This document shows positions 45,653 to 59,000 of a stretch of 64,000 bases of DNA, piece by piece. Position numbers and translations under genes: made by a program. Within the stretch, counting starts at the first letter, position 1; every line of letters begins with the position of its first letter. The stretch spans positions 90,408 through 154,407 of the forward strand of contig KL647303.1 of the NCBI GenBank assembly GCA_000727475.1. Reading direction: 5' to 3'. This DNA is from Sarcocystis neurona. Its lineage: Eukaryota > Apicomplexa > Conoidasida > Eucoccidiorida > Sarcocystidae. The notes under the pieces were generated by a model, which was given only the letters and a program-made list of their open reading frames with translations, searched no databases and was not told where the DNA came from.

Positions 45653-46381
45653 GGACATTCCCCTGACCGTGGGCAGCAGCGTAAGATTTGTGACGCATCC
45701 GAAGTCTACGGATAGCAGGTCTTTCAGTAGCACAGGGGAAAAGGCGTGCTGATTCGAAATTGTCCTACGCGGGTTTACAAGCAGAGGGAAGAATGAAGTA
45801 GCCTCTGTCTAGAGCAAAGGTAGGATGTCGAGTCCACAGCAGCAAGGTCGAGGGACACGCGAATGAGGATCAGCAATGGCGAGAACAGCAAAGTCGTGTG
45901 ATCACGCTGCAGAACCTCACGAAGAGAACAAGGCAGTTCTTTGAGAGGCTGCCGCGACTATATCTCGTGCGCATAGGCTGCGCGGCTAGTGCGCGGCCGC
46001 CTTTCTCTCGCCAAGTCGTTTTCACACTCAACACTTGATCTATCTATCCACCGATTGAAAAATGTAGGTTAGCAGACACTTGTGCGGCACGAGTGAGGAG
46101 GGGAGGAGTGAATGTGCGGGGCTTTACCGTGGGGTTAGCCGGCACAGCCTAATTCCCTTACGAATCCTCTGGCGAGCGTTGTTCGCTGCAACTACTTGAG
46201 TGGTTTTTTGCGTCTTGAATGGGGAAACAGAGAACTGACAGCAGGGAAAATGAAAATTAGCCGCTCTGTAGTCGTGGCCTGCACTGCAAACGCTACGCCA
46301 CTTCGAGAGCATCACCTGTTGTTCTACATATCAGTTCTGGCCAGGAGTTCCTCCTCCCTTTCTTCTTGCATGCTGCTGCAG
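45653..46381. other. Gap between two Gln-rich coding blocks
   Basis: About 730 bp with a possible short continuation (45653-45752, frame ending SFSSTGEKAC) and otherwise no convincing frame. Composition is mixed with no repeats. It is intron if the flanking blocks are one gene, intergenic otherwise. Confidence 0.4.
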
Positions 46382-46662
46382 AGAGAGCAGAAGCCGAGAC
46401 AGCACTTACAGCTGCTCTGGGGAATGTGAGCGGACTGGATATACAGAAAAGTTTTTCGGCGGACAGTCACAAGCCCACCACAGCACAGCAGTTACGGTTG
46501 TTTCTGTTACTTTCATCTGAACGAAAGGAGGCCAGCACCACCGGCGAAGACCGAGCGGCAAAAGCGGCAAGTGAGCCAGTGCAACTCACAGAGATACGTG
46601 CAGTACGTGTGAGCCCTCAAATCACGATACTTGCAGAAGTGGCATTCAAACAAAGCAGCTGA
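46382..46662 (+). CDS. Candidate exon, unrecognised protein
   Basis: After tgctgctgcag at 46381 the frame reads AEAETALTAALGNVSGLDIQ, continues with Ser/Glu/Lys-rich sequence, and ends QITILAEVAFKQSS before a stop at 46662. Two donor-like sites (CAGTAC and CGT|GTGAGC near 46605-46612) precede the stop and could join it to the exon beginning at 46764. It sits between two coding blocks of similar character on the same strand. Confidence 0.4.
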
Positions 46663-46763
46663 ATTCTCTGCTGGACATTTTTGAACTTTTCTGGTTCACT
46701 TGCTCGTGCTGGCTGCTGACCTGGCCGCTGCGTTTGTTACGTTGTCTCATACTTGCCGTGCAG

Positions 46764-48646
46764 GTCTGCAAGACCAAGCGAGTAGCATGCATAGCAGCAA
46801 CAATGCACGACGCATTAACAGAAATCAGTCGATGCCCTTGCATTCAAGAGTAGCTAAGCTGATGGTGGACAGCGCTCTGGAGAGCCAAGGACTTTCTCAA
46901 GGTGAGGTGGTTCCTTCTTGGGACCTTGAACAAAATTTGACACAGCATTCTGAGACAGCTGAAGAAGTGGTCAAAGTGCTACAATCTGCAAGCCTCACAG
47001 ACGCATCTTCGGAGCCGATAGAGGCGCAGCTACTGAAAGAGAATCAACAAGTAATAACTGAAAAACGCTTGCAGGAGGACTCGCTGTTGCACACGGAGGA
47101 GCGCAGTCGCAGCAGGTTTCAGCCCCACCAGGAATCCCTGCAGCAAGACGCAAACCAGCAGCTTGATAAAAAGGACGCAAACAAGCAGCAAGAACGTCAG
47201 CGGCAAGTCGGCCATACTACAGAGATTCCGCAGCAGTTTGAAGAAGAAGAAGGGGACTCAAGTGGTGTTTCGGAGAAGGACAGGAAAAGTCAAGGTGGAG
47301 CCAGCGCAGCATCGGTCGCACGAGCCTGCCAAGGAGAGTTTGCCACATCTCGTGTTGCTTCGGCAAAAGTTCGCATGTCGGCTGCGCACGGGATCTCTCC
47401 GCGTGCGAAGAGAGTTTCAGGGAGAGAGCTATGTGACTCGAAGACGGACCACCTGCCGGAGTTTTCGGAGAAGCCGCAGATTTTAGAAGACAACCACTCT
47501 CCGAGCCAGAGGCAGTTGCCGCAGGAAGCAGAGGAAGTGCGAGTGGAAAGACACCAGTGTAACAGCGCCACACCGCAGCCTCCGGGCAGAGTGGTGGAAC
47601 AGAGGGATGAAGATTTAAAAATAGATTCAGTGGAGGTACTTGAGACCGAAAGGCACGAATCACAAGCAAATCTTGACGCGTTGAATCTCGAAGCAGCACT
47701 TCTCTCAGAAAAGAAAAAGAAAGACCACTCACTTGTAAAGGGGCATAGCCAAAAGCGATTAAATACACACAACGTCTTCTCAAGTGGCAGTATGCATGAG
47801 GAAAGCAGGCTGTCGCAGCAGGAACGTGGACGGCCGCAACAAACGAAGCACTCCAGACCGGAGGGGCGTTCGGAGAGCCAGCACCCGGAGAGCACATTGC
47901 TGCCAGAAGGGCGGGAGCGGCGGCAGCAGAAGGGCGAGCTACACGAGAAGTTGCCTTCAGAGGCAGGCATGGAAGTGATGGTTGGACAGGCAAAGGTAGA
48001 AGAAAGCGGGCAGGATGCGCGGGAGACACGCGCAGTTAACACACTGAACGCTTCACCTCCAGATGGATCCGATTCCGCATTTGACGAGCTGCAGGCTGAA
48101 ATCCTCATCTACAGAAAGCGCTTTACAGACCGGCTGCTGCAGCGCGAGCCGTTGTTGCGGCTGAAGCTGCAGGAACACTGCGATCTTAACAGCAGAAGCC
48201 AGTCCAAAAGACTGCAGACACGCGCAGAGCGCGACGACGATCTAAGCTGTCCGCGGCGTGGGACCAGCGCCAGTCGGGCGGGCTCGCAAGCGGAGGCCCA
48301 AGAAGTTTCTTCACGGCGGTGTGTGCACGCGCGCGAAGAAAGCTGCGGCGGAAAGGAGCTGAAGGATCAAGATGAAGAAGCAGTAACTGGAGAGGAGGGT
48401 ACCAACAATGAACCCGAACACGACGCACAGCAGCTGCATGCGGTGCTTCAGGCATACGGCAGCTGGGCCGTAAGCGCCTCAGTAGCGGAAGAGTTCTTAC
48501 AGGAATCTTTTGAGGAAGCAGTAGAGCAAATTGAAGAAAGTCTCGCTGCCGCGGTAGAGGACCTACTCGAGCAGGAGCAGCGAACGCTGCTGGCGATCGG
48601 CAACGCAAAAAGTAGCGCTGCGGCTGCTTTGACTACTTGCTGCTGA
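46764..48646 (+). CDS. Glu/Gln-rich hypothetical protein with coiled-coil end
   Basis: The frame is open after a ttgccgtgcag acceptor at 46763; the first ATG is 46787. The protein is polar throughout, rich in Glu, Gln, Ser and Arg, with no long homopolymers. Residues near 440-470 (FDELQAEILIYRKRFTDRLL) and the C-terminus (EEFLQESFEEAVEQIEESLA, then AAVEDLLEQEQRTLL) are predicted helical and likely coiled coil. It stops at 48646 after AAAALTTCC. There is no signal peptide or membrane segment. A scaffold-type protein would fit, but that is inference from composition only. It may be the 3' part of the gene that starts at 42485. Confidence 0.72.
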
Positions 48647-50042
48647 ACAGTCGCCATCCTTCCCGATGTAAACTACCGACCAAAAGTTGTGCCATGTCTC
48701 TGTCTATGTGACAGAGTCTAGACTCCAGTCCATGCAGTGACCCAATTCCACCGAGAGCAAAATTTCAACCAGCGGACGCAAGTCAGCTCAATGCCGTTCT
48801 CTCTCCATCAAGCTGCTTCTTTATTTCTCGCCGTCCCCCCATATGGTGTATGTCTGTGTGTGCGTGTGTACGCGGATGTGACTGTGTCTTTGAACGCGTA
48901 TGCGTAAGTATTCATATGTGCATGTGCATGCACGCATAGTGTCCGGCGTGGAGTAGTTTGGAGACAGCGTCGGTTCAGGAAAGAGAACCCGGTAGGCGGA
49001 TGTGATATCCTGATGTCTCACATATCTGCACGGCAGATCTCCTGCTCATTAACTTCTCAGAAAGGGTACTCCCCGGAGCACGCACCTGTCTATGTGGAGG
49101 GCTTATCTCAAGAGTCCGTGGTAAAACTTTAGCATGCTCAATGACTATGCACATAATTCCATAGTGCCATCATCTGAAGCTGTTCCACTTCCTTATACGG
49201 CGCACTGCCCGTGTGTGATGTCCCCAGTGGCAACGGTCAGAAACTTATGCTCTCACTTCTTTCGTTAGAACCGCGCACCGATCGCCGAAAGCTAAGCGAT
49301 GGGACGACAAGACTATAAGCAGAGTGACAGTCTTATCAAAGGTGCAGAAGTGTTGGCACCACCAATGGAAAAGCGAGAAACACCGGTTCCCCGGGGAACA
49401 AGCCTGAAATGACACGACGATTTGGGGGAGCGTCTTCGTTTGGCGTGTGGCGACTGCCATTCACAAGCGACAAACAAACAAATAATTTCCGTATCCGTTG
49501 GCAGTGGAATCTACACACTGCTGCCGACCCGTAGGCGTACCGCCCGCGTCAGTCTTTCCGTTTGCATTCTTAGAAGCGGTCTGTCGTTGAAGAAATTGCA
49601 GTGTGTGTGTTGGCACACGCCCGTCGACGGACACGGCAGCACACTTTCAGAACAAATGCCAGGTGAGGACGAACGCGCAGGCAACCTGCCCCAAAGAACA
49701 CTTTCTGAAATGGGAAGGCGCTGGCTGTATGTGCTTGTCTGCCTTTGGCGCGCTGCTGCTGCTGACACACTGCACGTGAAGAGCAGTCCTTCTCAAAAAA
49801 GTTTCTGTGAGCTTTATGTTGCCCTGATGTCGTGCAGTTGCAGAGAGCGAGCATTTAAGGAAAACGTTACCAGCAGGCTTTTGGAACGTGTTCATCGTGT
49901 GATTGAGGAAATTCGTAGTAGCTTCTCGCGTGTGTCAGAGTGTCATACGACGGCAAAAGTGGTGTGCGCGAAGCTACCGCTAACGTCCAAAGGCAGTCAC
50001 GCCCAGCGCGAATCAGGCGTCCCCTCCGTCCATTTTAGCGTT
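48647..50042. other. Interval between convergent genes
   Basis: Between the stop at 48646 (+) and the stop of the NOG1-like gene at 50043 (-) there are about 1.4 kb. It should contain both 3' untranslated regions. A plus-strand frame at 49422-50180 has no ATG at its start and runs into the antisense of a well-supported exon, so I do not call it. A short GT/GC-rich microsatellite-like patch is at 48850-48930. Confidence 0.5.
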
Positions 50043-53000
50043 CTATGCTCCGTCACATTTGGCGGCTTCGCTCGCGCTTTCCGCGTAGAAACGGAGGGCC
50101 TCGTGGATCCGCTGCTGCTCCATCTGCTGCAGCTTCTGCCTGTCACACTGCTGCTTCAGAAGTCGCTCCTGTTCAACTGAGGCTGTGCGCTGCTCAGCGA
50201 TTTGCCCGAGCTGCAGCAGCAACAGACGCGCGTGGCGTTGCACCTGCAGGATCGAGTCGACAGAGCGGTGGGTGGACAGTAGCAGACACGACGGCAACAG
50301 GGCCTGCAAGTACGCAAGCGCGGGCACAGCACAGCGCAGAAACACGACAGGAGGAGGAGACCCAGATGAGCAAATACACCAGTAGGGGATGGCAGACTTC
50401 ACCTATACAAGTCACGGCGGATAATCACGCCTCACTCCATTCACCACGTCGGCGGCATCAACAGAGCGGCGTAAGCACCCCAGCCACTACATCTTCTTTC
50501 TGCGCAACACTTCAAATGTAGCAGCAGCACTAGTGAGGGGCACTCTTTGAAACGACTTTGAACCAGGACAGCACAACACGAAGGCCTCTGAGCCGCAGCA
50601 CCAAGCAGTGGCAGCCAGCAGCACCAGTAGCAGCACCAGGGCCTAGAGCACCGCGACAAGCTCCGGCGACTGCGCGTCACGTGCCGCCAGTGGAGACGCA
50701 GACCCCTACGTGTACGCTGCATGAGCAGGCCGCGGCAAAATCGAGTGCGGCAATTTACTACTATGACGACAGAAGTGCAGGACGAACAGAAAAATCTTTT
50801 AAGTATTGCCGAGAACCTACGGAAGAACCCCCGACGAGTAGACCAGTAGAGGGTGCACATCGAAAGAGAAAGGCAGCGCATGAGTAAGCGGCCCAGCGAG
50901 TGCGTGGGGGTCAGCGACAGCCGCCACACAATCGAGCAAAACGGCAGATCAGGTGGGGCGCTTGGACACTTCACACGTTTTAAGACGGTGGCAGCAGATG
51001 CCAAATAGACAAGCCATTTGTCCTGCTACGCGCAGCGCGTGTTCAACACTGCCGCTTCGCGGCGAAGAACGTCGAAGCTCCTTGTATACACAGAACACTG
51101 GCAAAGCTGCTGTGGGTCCTTCTGCAGAGTCGACCACACCCGTGCTGTCTGCAGCTGCGCCGCGTTGAGCAAGTCTGCCTTAGCGACGATGTCGATCCTG
51201 CAACCGCATAGGGCAAGCAACACCACAATCCCAGCCCATCAGATTCTTGGCTACGGCACCCGTGGCACTCAAGAGCAGCTGAGCAAAGCAGCGGCGTGAC
51301 GGAGCGGCAGACGTGAAATACGCGCAAGAAAAGTAACCGCGCTCGAAGCACAGGATATGCGGAACACCACCGCACACCCGCCAAGGTCCGTTTCCTGCCG
51401 TGCTTGTGGTGTCTACGACGATGTGTCGCGACGCCTAGTTTCCATGTTTTCACCGTTTACGACTACCTGCTGGCGATGGGCGCTTCGTGAACACACGCTG
51501 GCCAACGCACACAAAACTTGTAGGCAGCAACAGGCAGCGACAGGTCCTCCAGGCAGAAACCCACACACACAAGCAGTGCCGCGTGAAAAGCTGCAAAAAC
51601 AATACATGCAGCGGTGAAAGGAAGACCTCGGAGGGGTCTTCTTCTGCTACATTTCATAGATCCGTGCGGTGCAAGAAAGGGACTCGAGTGTCCCGCCTTT
51701 GCTGTCGTACAGAGTACGTGAGGAAGCAAAGCTACGAAGGCCTGACAACACCACATACATTGACGTGCGCTGTGCCCGCCTGAAGAGAGAGACTGAAGGA
51801 CGCTTGTCATAGGTGGCGGAACGGAAGACTGAGCAGGAAAATGGATGCCCACAGGTTTGTGGATGTGAGGGGCATGTACATATATATACGCATTTGTACG
51901 CTAGCGACGCGCGCATCTGTCGTGTGCGTACTTGTTTGCAGTCCACGCATATACACGAGTGCCTCCACTGCGCTTCAGAGAAAATAGCGGAGCGGGGATA
52001 TGTGCTGAGATGGCGCATAGCAGCACAGAGGAAACCTCAATAAGTGAGGGCAGCAAGGGCGTCGTGAGCAGCACGTGTAACTTTGGCTGTGGGGCGGGGC
52101 GGGGTTGGTAGCACGCACCAGGGTCGCTTAGGAAATCTCTGACGCAACTGATTACGCAGTGCCAGCTGCTGCAGAAGATTCAGAGGACAGCGTCCGCGGT
52201 TCGTCTTCCCTTTCTTTACTGTCCGTTGGCCGCTGCGGCCACCTACGGCAATCGACCCGCTGACTACAGAGCATCCAGCCCCGTTGCTGCTGTTGTTGTT
52301 GATACACTTGAAGCGGGCAACATTCTCTTCTGCTGTAGCGCCTGTTTGACACCCCTCCTGCAGACTGGCTCCCAGATTGTTGGCCAGGAACGAACGGCTG
52401 GTGATAGCTGCTGCCGCTGGCAAGCCGTGTTCGCGCGGTGCGTCCCCTTCCTCCTCCTTTTCCCCTTGCTGCTCCTCTTCGTCCAGGAGCCGCTGGACTT
52501 CCGGCAGCAGCGTGTCAGAGGAAATGAGCTGCTGTTGCAGCATCTGCAACTGTCGATCAGTCAGCTGGCGGCGAGGCAGCCCAGAGGCATCGAAGAGAAA
52601 CAAAACCCCACAGGGAAGATGGGAAAGAACACAAAGCGTCACTTTCTCAAACACGTTGCGGTCGTCTTCTCCCTCCGTTCGCAGCAGCAGCGGCGGTGCG
52701 TCGATCAGCTTTTTGCGGCCAACATCAACAGCACACACATCAGAAGCGCAGACGCCAGCGGATGGAGTTGGCAGGCGAGAAACGCGAGCACTTGCAGCAC
52801 GGCACCGTGCAGCCCCAGCAGCCGAAAAAAGTATGGAGTGGCCCGTCCCACCATCTCCCCTCTACTCACAAGTGTCACTGCCGCAAACGCTTCCGCCCTC
52901 TGTACATACCGAAAGTGTTAACTGGCCGAGAGTGTTCCTTTTGAAAGTTGGGTGGTCGTGCGTATACGCACGGGTACACAAATAGACACGCACATATACT

Positions 53001-56000
53001 GCTGGGCAATCGTGCGTGATTGCTGGTCCGGCGCTTCACAACTCGTGTACAAAGAACTTCTCAGAATAGGTGTACCACCGTCTGAAACAGTTGGGCACAA
53101 CAACTGCCTGTTCACACACATGCCAACGCTGAGGGGCCCCGCACGCAGACACCCGCCCCAGAGAATGTCTCGACACTTTCCCAGCAGGAAACTTGTTCGC
53201 AGGTAATCGGAAAAAAGGAAAACCCCAGGTCCAGCACTGGACTCTCAAGCCGCCTGTTTCTAAGAGCTTCACCAACACGCCACGGGAGAGACACAAACAG
53301 CAAAAACGTGCGTGCCGCTAGTAAATTCTCTCGTGCACAGCTGTACCCTGGGCACCTTGATCAAAACTGCGTGTGTCCGTGAAGTGGAAGTTTTTCGCGA
53401 CTTTCGCCAGTCGTAGATTAGCTCAAAGCGCCTGTTCTGTATTCATCAAATCAACTAGTCACTCTCGCTGCTCCAGCACCAGTTTTTACGTGGTTCGTTG
53501 CTTGGAGACGCAGCAGCGGCACATACATCGTCGGAAAGAGGTGCAGGGTGAACGGATTGATCTCTTTATGTACGGAGGGGAAAAGCTACGCACGCCAACG
53601 GAAGAACCGCCCTTCCATAAGGAAACAGATACGTCGGTGTAGAGAGAGACACACAGAGCAATAGAAAGAAGAAAAACCCGGAGAGAGAGAGCGCTACACA
53701 TCGACACGCACCGTCGCGTATTTGCCGGTGCGCAGACTCATTTGTAAATCTAGCAGGACACCTCCAAGACGTCATGTGTCCTGGAGGATATCTGGAGAGC
53801 GTCTCCATCTCGGTGCAATGCCAGGAGGAATCACTGACGCACAAAAGAAATTTTTACAACTGAAGAAGAAGAATCATTCTTGCTTCGTTATCCGTCTTGC
53901 CGGCAAGTCACACCTCAAAAAAGCATGTTTCTTGCTGGTGAGTAGCAGCAGTAACGTGAAATTTTCGCTAGTTCAAACCTGGAGCTGCGCAGTGCGTACG
54001 CGAAGGTAGCAGCAGTACCAGAGCCCCCGGCGAAGGCGAGAGGCGTTGAAGAAAAGGTAGACAGGATTCCAGCACTTCATAATATCGCACAAAGGGAAGA
54101 AGGTTCCACCGGATATACGCACTACGGCGAACATCAAAGACACGTGCTGCTTTTTCTGTTTCTCACTTGTCCGACGCTTCGATACGTTGGAAGCGCGGCC
54201 GTCTGCAGACTGGCGAACGCGTCGCCGCTGCCCACTCCGCGTCTCTTTCTCTCGAAGAGTTTTGCGACGACTAAACCCTGCGTCGAGAAGGCGTAGGGCT
54301 CCGCAACGGCTGCGGCTGCTGCTGCCTCTGCTGCCCTTGCTGCAGGATCTGCTGCGCCGTCGAAACGCACATCCGCCATGTCACCTGCAGCTGCGGCAGT
54401 GGCGCCTTCAGCGTCTGCAGCTGCTGCGGTGTGAAAAGCGAAAGCGCGGCCCACGGCCACTGCGCGACGCTCTAAGCGCCACGTATCTAGCAAATCCCAG
54501 CGGCCACTAGGTCTCACGTCCTCCCCTGCTCGAGTCTGAGCATCTTTTTCTGCAGCAGCTGCACTCACTGACGCTGTTGCTGCCGTGGCCGGGAGGTCGC
54601 TCGCTGCCGCGCGTACGCTCGCTCTTCCAGTTGTCAGAGCCTTGACCGACGGGCCACCCGCTTCTCCTGCCGTCGCTGATCTCGCAGCGACTGCTGCTTG
54701 TGCCTGTGCGGTTGCCTGGCGCAGCTCCAGTCGCGAACTTTGGCGGACGTACTGGTTGGCAGCAGCTAGCGCAATGAAGAGGCTGCTCTTCCCTACGTTG
54801 GGGCCACCGACCAGCAGAAGATGCGGCAGTTGTGGAGTCAGGCGCTGCCAAGAAGGACGAATGCGCAGCAAACACACAAACCCTGCCTCTGCCACACGTG
54901 TTAGCAACCCACGTAGATATACGTGTGCACGTTCAAGGTATATCAGCGTATAATACGTGCACGCCAGTGAAATCTCTGTGTATACATCTTTCACGCATGT
55001 GCATCTGTTTGCAAACCGACGACGTCGTCGCGTGTTGGGAGCCGGCTCCCTACAGAGGACCAGGGGCAGCTGTGTGGCGTCCACTGAAGGGGTCTGCAAG
55101 AATAGTTGGACCCTGCACCTTGTCTGCCAGACGTCTCTTCCTCCAGAATGTGGAGTAGCACACCAGCGAGGCGGATAGGGCTCTGTGGCGTGGTGCACCG
55201 CGAACTCTGTCCGTCGGTGGGACTACGTGTTCGCGTCTGCTCCCTGTTTCTAGTCCTGAAGACGTCGGCGTCAGGGGAGGTGTCTCATACAAAAAGCACG
55301 CAGACGTCAAGACCCTGTGGCGTAGCCTTGCACGAATCATCTTCGTGTCTACTTCACACGTCCTTTGTACGAACCGAGTCACCGTAGACAAACCTAAAAA
55401 AACACCCCGCCGCCTGCGAGGCGTCGCCGTGCTGTCGGCCTCCGCACGTGCAGGACACCGCCTCATGGAAGCCCAGGTGCGTCACGCGGCGGAGGAAACG
55501 GCTCTGTGCAACAGTGCCACTTGAACAATTCGTGAAGCTCCCCCCACAAGGCAGTTGGGTCGCAGCGTCTACGCCACAACGCCTACCGCCAGCGTTCACT
55601 CTCGGCACGGGTCTGTGTGTACCTCGTGGGAGGCCGACTGCCGCCAGCACGCGATGCTGCAAGCGTATGTGTGCTCCGCGTCGTCCGTTCGCCGTGTGGC
55701 CTCTAGCGGGGTCGCGAAAAACCCACATGCAAGCCGTCCACGCATTCGTCAGCAGCCTGAGCGGCCCTCGTGAGACGTTCGACAGCACTGCGCGTACGTG
55801 TCCATATCTACAGACGTGTGTATTTGTGTGCATCTGTGGGCGTTCTGTGAGAGGTACACACCCTCTGAGGTGGTGGCAACTGAGCTGTACTAGACAGGGA
55901 TTAACACCTGAATAGTGGGGAGATGTCCAGAGTCTTCCACGACCGCATGCTCAGACACGTTCTCTGTCACCGAGCGGTGGATATAATGGTCCGCACAGAG

Positions 56001-59000
56001 AAAACCTTGCGGCTTCTCCTGGTAACAACAGATCTACCGGAATGCGGTGATATGCGTAGAACATCTGCCTGTCTCTTCGCGTGTGTGGGCACTTCGACAA
56101 CGCCTGCTCTGTGTGGAGTCCACAGACTCTACCGACGTGATGAGACGTGACTCCGCTTTCACACATAAAAAGCGTACGTCCACCACACAGCATGTAGAAA
56201 ACATCTCTGTGGGTTCCCAAGACGTGCGCAGCAATGCAGCAGTGTTTTCTCTTTGCGTCGATTGTTGTCCACGAGCAGAGCGTGTCCTGGACGCTCACGT
56301 GGGCGGCGGTATCCCCCCCCAGAGCGGCGGCACCACAAACCACCTTCGTACTCGTGTCAGTAAGCGGTGACTTGTGTGGAAGGGGAAAAATGAGAGGAAT
56401 GCTTACGTGAAGCGAGCATCGTTGCTGCGCGTGCAGGTGGATGTACGAAGAGAAGAGACGGTAGTTTAACAAAGCGTCGCTTCGCAAGGAAACGGCTTTT
56501 CGCAAAGCGTGAACGCCTTCCTTGTACCGCTGCTCCACCTGACTGCTCCTCGTGCACCGCCGCACTTGAGCAGCATGGGCCTTCCCTGTTCAAAGCACAG
56601 AGCAAACGTGGACGAGAAGGACCGGTGACGAGGGTCTCCTTCGTTGGGAGAGGAGCAGGTAATCGCAGCAGCAGCAGCGCCACGCGTGTGACACAGCATC
56701 AGAGCAACACCGCACGATCCAAGCACCGCCAGCTGAGAAATCGAGGGAGACGGCTACGCCAAAAAGCAGACAGGGTGGCCAGTCGGACGGACAGCGCAGC
56801 ATCGAAACGGCACCAGTAGAACAGCAGCCGACCTCGGGCAGGTTGAGACCAGCAGTAATAGCAGAAGCATCTCTAACATGAGACGGCCAACAGTTTTGCA
56901 CTGTCACACGTGCAGACGTGTGCGCCTTTCCGAGGGAAACCGAGCGGCTCTTCGATCGCAGGCGTTTCTCTCGACATAGACAGACACACGGCCGAATACA
57001 CGCACGACATATGGAGCTCCATAAATACGACACACAAATGGATGGCGCGACAGAGAGGGACGGCGTGCTGCCCGGCCTGCTGCGCGCACTGAGCATATCC
57101 CTTGAACTTCGTCTGCTGCCTCCGCCGTTTGTTATGGGGTAGGGAGTACTATTTCCCCAGAGAATACAGCTAGAGATTTGCTGTACGAGGAGTACAATTC
57201 CATTGATGAGCAAGCACAGAAATTTCCTCTCTGTTCCCAGTGAGGCCGCTCGGTGTGCAGCCCATGACTAGTACAACGCGGCCAGAACAGATATCTGAAT
57301 ATATGCGTATACATATATATGTATCTATATTCAGAAAGACATTGGTGTTCACGGTCATACTTGTACATACAAAGCCATCCGCAGGCCTGTGCAGGGGGGG
57401 CGAAAGTTATTACGCTTGGGCGGTGCTGCAGGAGGAGGTCGCTAACTACAAATACACTGGAGTGTGTTGCCGTCCAGGCGCATACGCACAGGACACGTAG
57501 ATGCGAGTGGAGAACCCCAGCCTTGAGTCTTATCACTGCAGAGTCTTCTCACCTTGGCTCACGAGTTCTATGTAAAGAGCGCGTAGGTCTTCATATACCC
57601 TTGCTAGGCTAGGGAGTTTTTCTTTTCCTTGCAGAAGATGCTTCTCCTTTTCAAAGAGCAGCTGCTGCTCTCTTTCCTGCACTTCCCTGCCACGTCCTCG
57701 GAGCGCCTGTTGTGCTTCTACAGCATTCGCTTGACGGCTGGTGCTGTTGCCTCCAGACGACAGCAGCTTGTGCTCCTGTTGCTGATGAACACCCTCCTGA
57801 AGCTGCTGCAAATCTTCCACTTCTTCCTGCTGCAGTCCGACAAGCTGCTGCTGCGACAAGTCGAGCTCCGGGCGCACTTGGAGCTGGCGGAGCAGCTCGT
57901 CCTGCGGCTGTCGTTGCGCTCGATTAGGTGTCTGACGCGGTTGCTGCTGCTGCTTTCTCAGCCGTTCGCGGTGGTGCTCCTGCAAGACCTGCAACTGCTG
58001 ATGACGCTGCTTGATACGCGTGCGAGAGCAGCGATCTTGCGTCAATTTCTTGTTGCGAGAGAGGGACAGCTGCAGCAGCGCGCGGTGCAGCGGGGGCAGC
58101 TGCTGCGGAAACTTCCGGAGAGCCGCTACAGCCAGTTTCATCTCTTTGGTTAGCAGCGCAGTAAAGCGCTGCAACGCCTCTGCTGCAGCTGCACGCGTTG
58201 CTGCGATGCCTTCTTCTCCAACAACGAGGCCTCTTCTGCGTCTGTCGAGCTTCAGCTGGTCCTGCCACCCTCCCGCAGCTGCAGACTGCTCTCGCTGCCG
58301 CTGCGGGCTCCGCCCCACCAGTTCCGAGGCAAGTGGCAACGCCGGCAGCAGCTGCGTCACCGGCTGCGGCAGCTTCTCTCCCTCGTGTTGCTGTACGTGC
58401 AGTTGCTGCTGCTGTAGACGCAGTTGCCGCTGCTGCCGGAGAAGTTGATGTTGCGCTTCGGCCGGGACGTTCCGCAGGGGGGGATAGCGCGCTGCAGAAG
58501 ATGCTCCAGCACCCGGTGTTCGTACACCCCACGGAGGCGTGGCAACGTAGAAGAGGGAAAGACGCTGCTGCGCGGCTCCCAAGGCAGGAATGCATCGGCA
58601 CGGCGCCGCACGAGCAGTCGCAGACGTATGCGCAGCAGCAGCAGCAGTAGCTGCCCCTAGGGGCGACAAAGCGAGGCCAGTAGGAGCTGTCGAAGAAAGG
58701 ACAGCAGTTCCAACCGTTGAATACCCAGCGGCAACAGCGGTCGCGAAAGGCGTAGGGGCGGTAAGACGCGTCTTGCTCGGAGAAGCAGCGGCATTACCGA
58801 GGGAATTCTGCAGAATACCGAGCTCAGGCAGAAAAAGAAGGAGTGGAAGAGAAAGCAGCAGAAAATCAGACCACCGCCTGGACGTGGCGGAGGAATGGAA
58901 CCCGTAACACATGTAGGACAGCAAAGGAAGAGGCGGCGGAGTCAGGAGCCTCAAGCGGAGCTGCGAAGTAGGAAGCCGCGTCAGAAGGCGCCGTGGCAGA

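Noticed and set aside
47217..48108. Two minus-strand frames of about 270 codons
   Set aside because: They are antisense to the Glu/Gln-rich plus-strand coding block, and their Ser/Cys/Leu/Pro-rich translations are typical shadows.
49422..50180. 252-codon plus-strand frame
   Set aside because: It lacks an ATG at its start and its end overlaps antisense to the last exon of the NOG1-like gene, which has better support.
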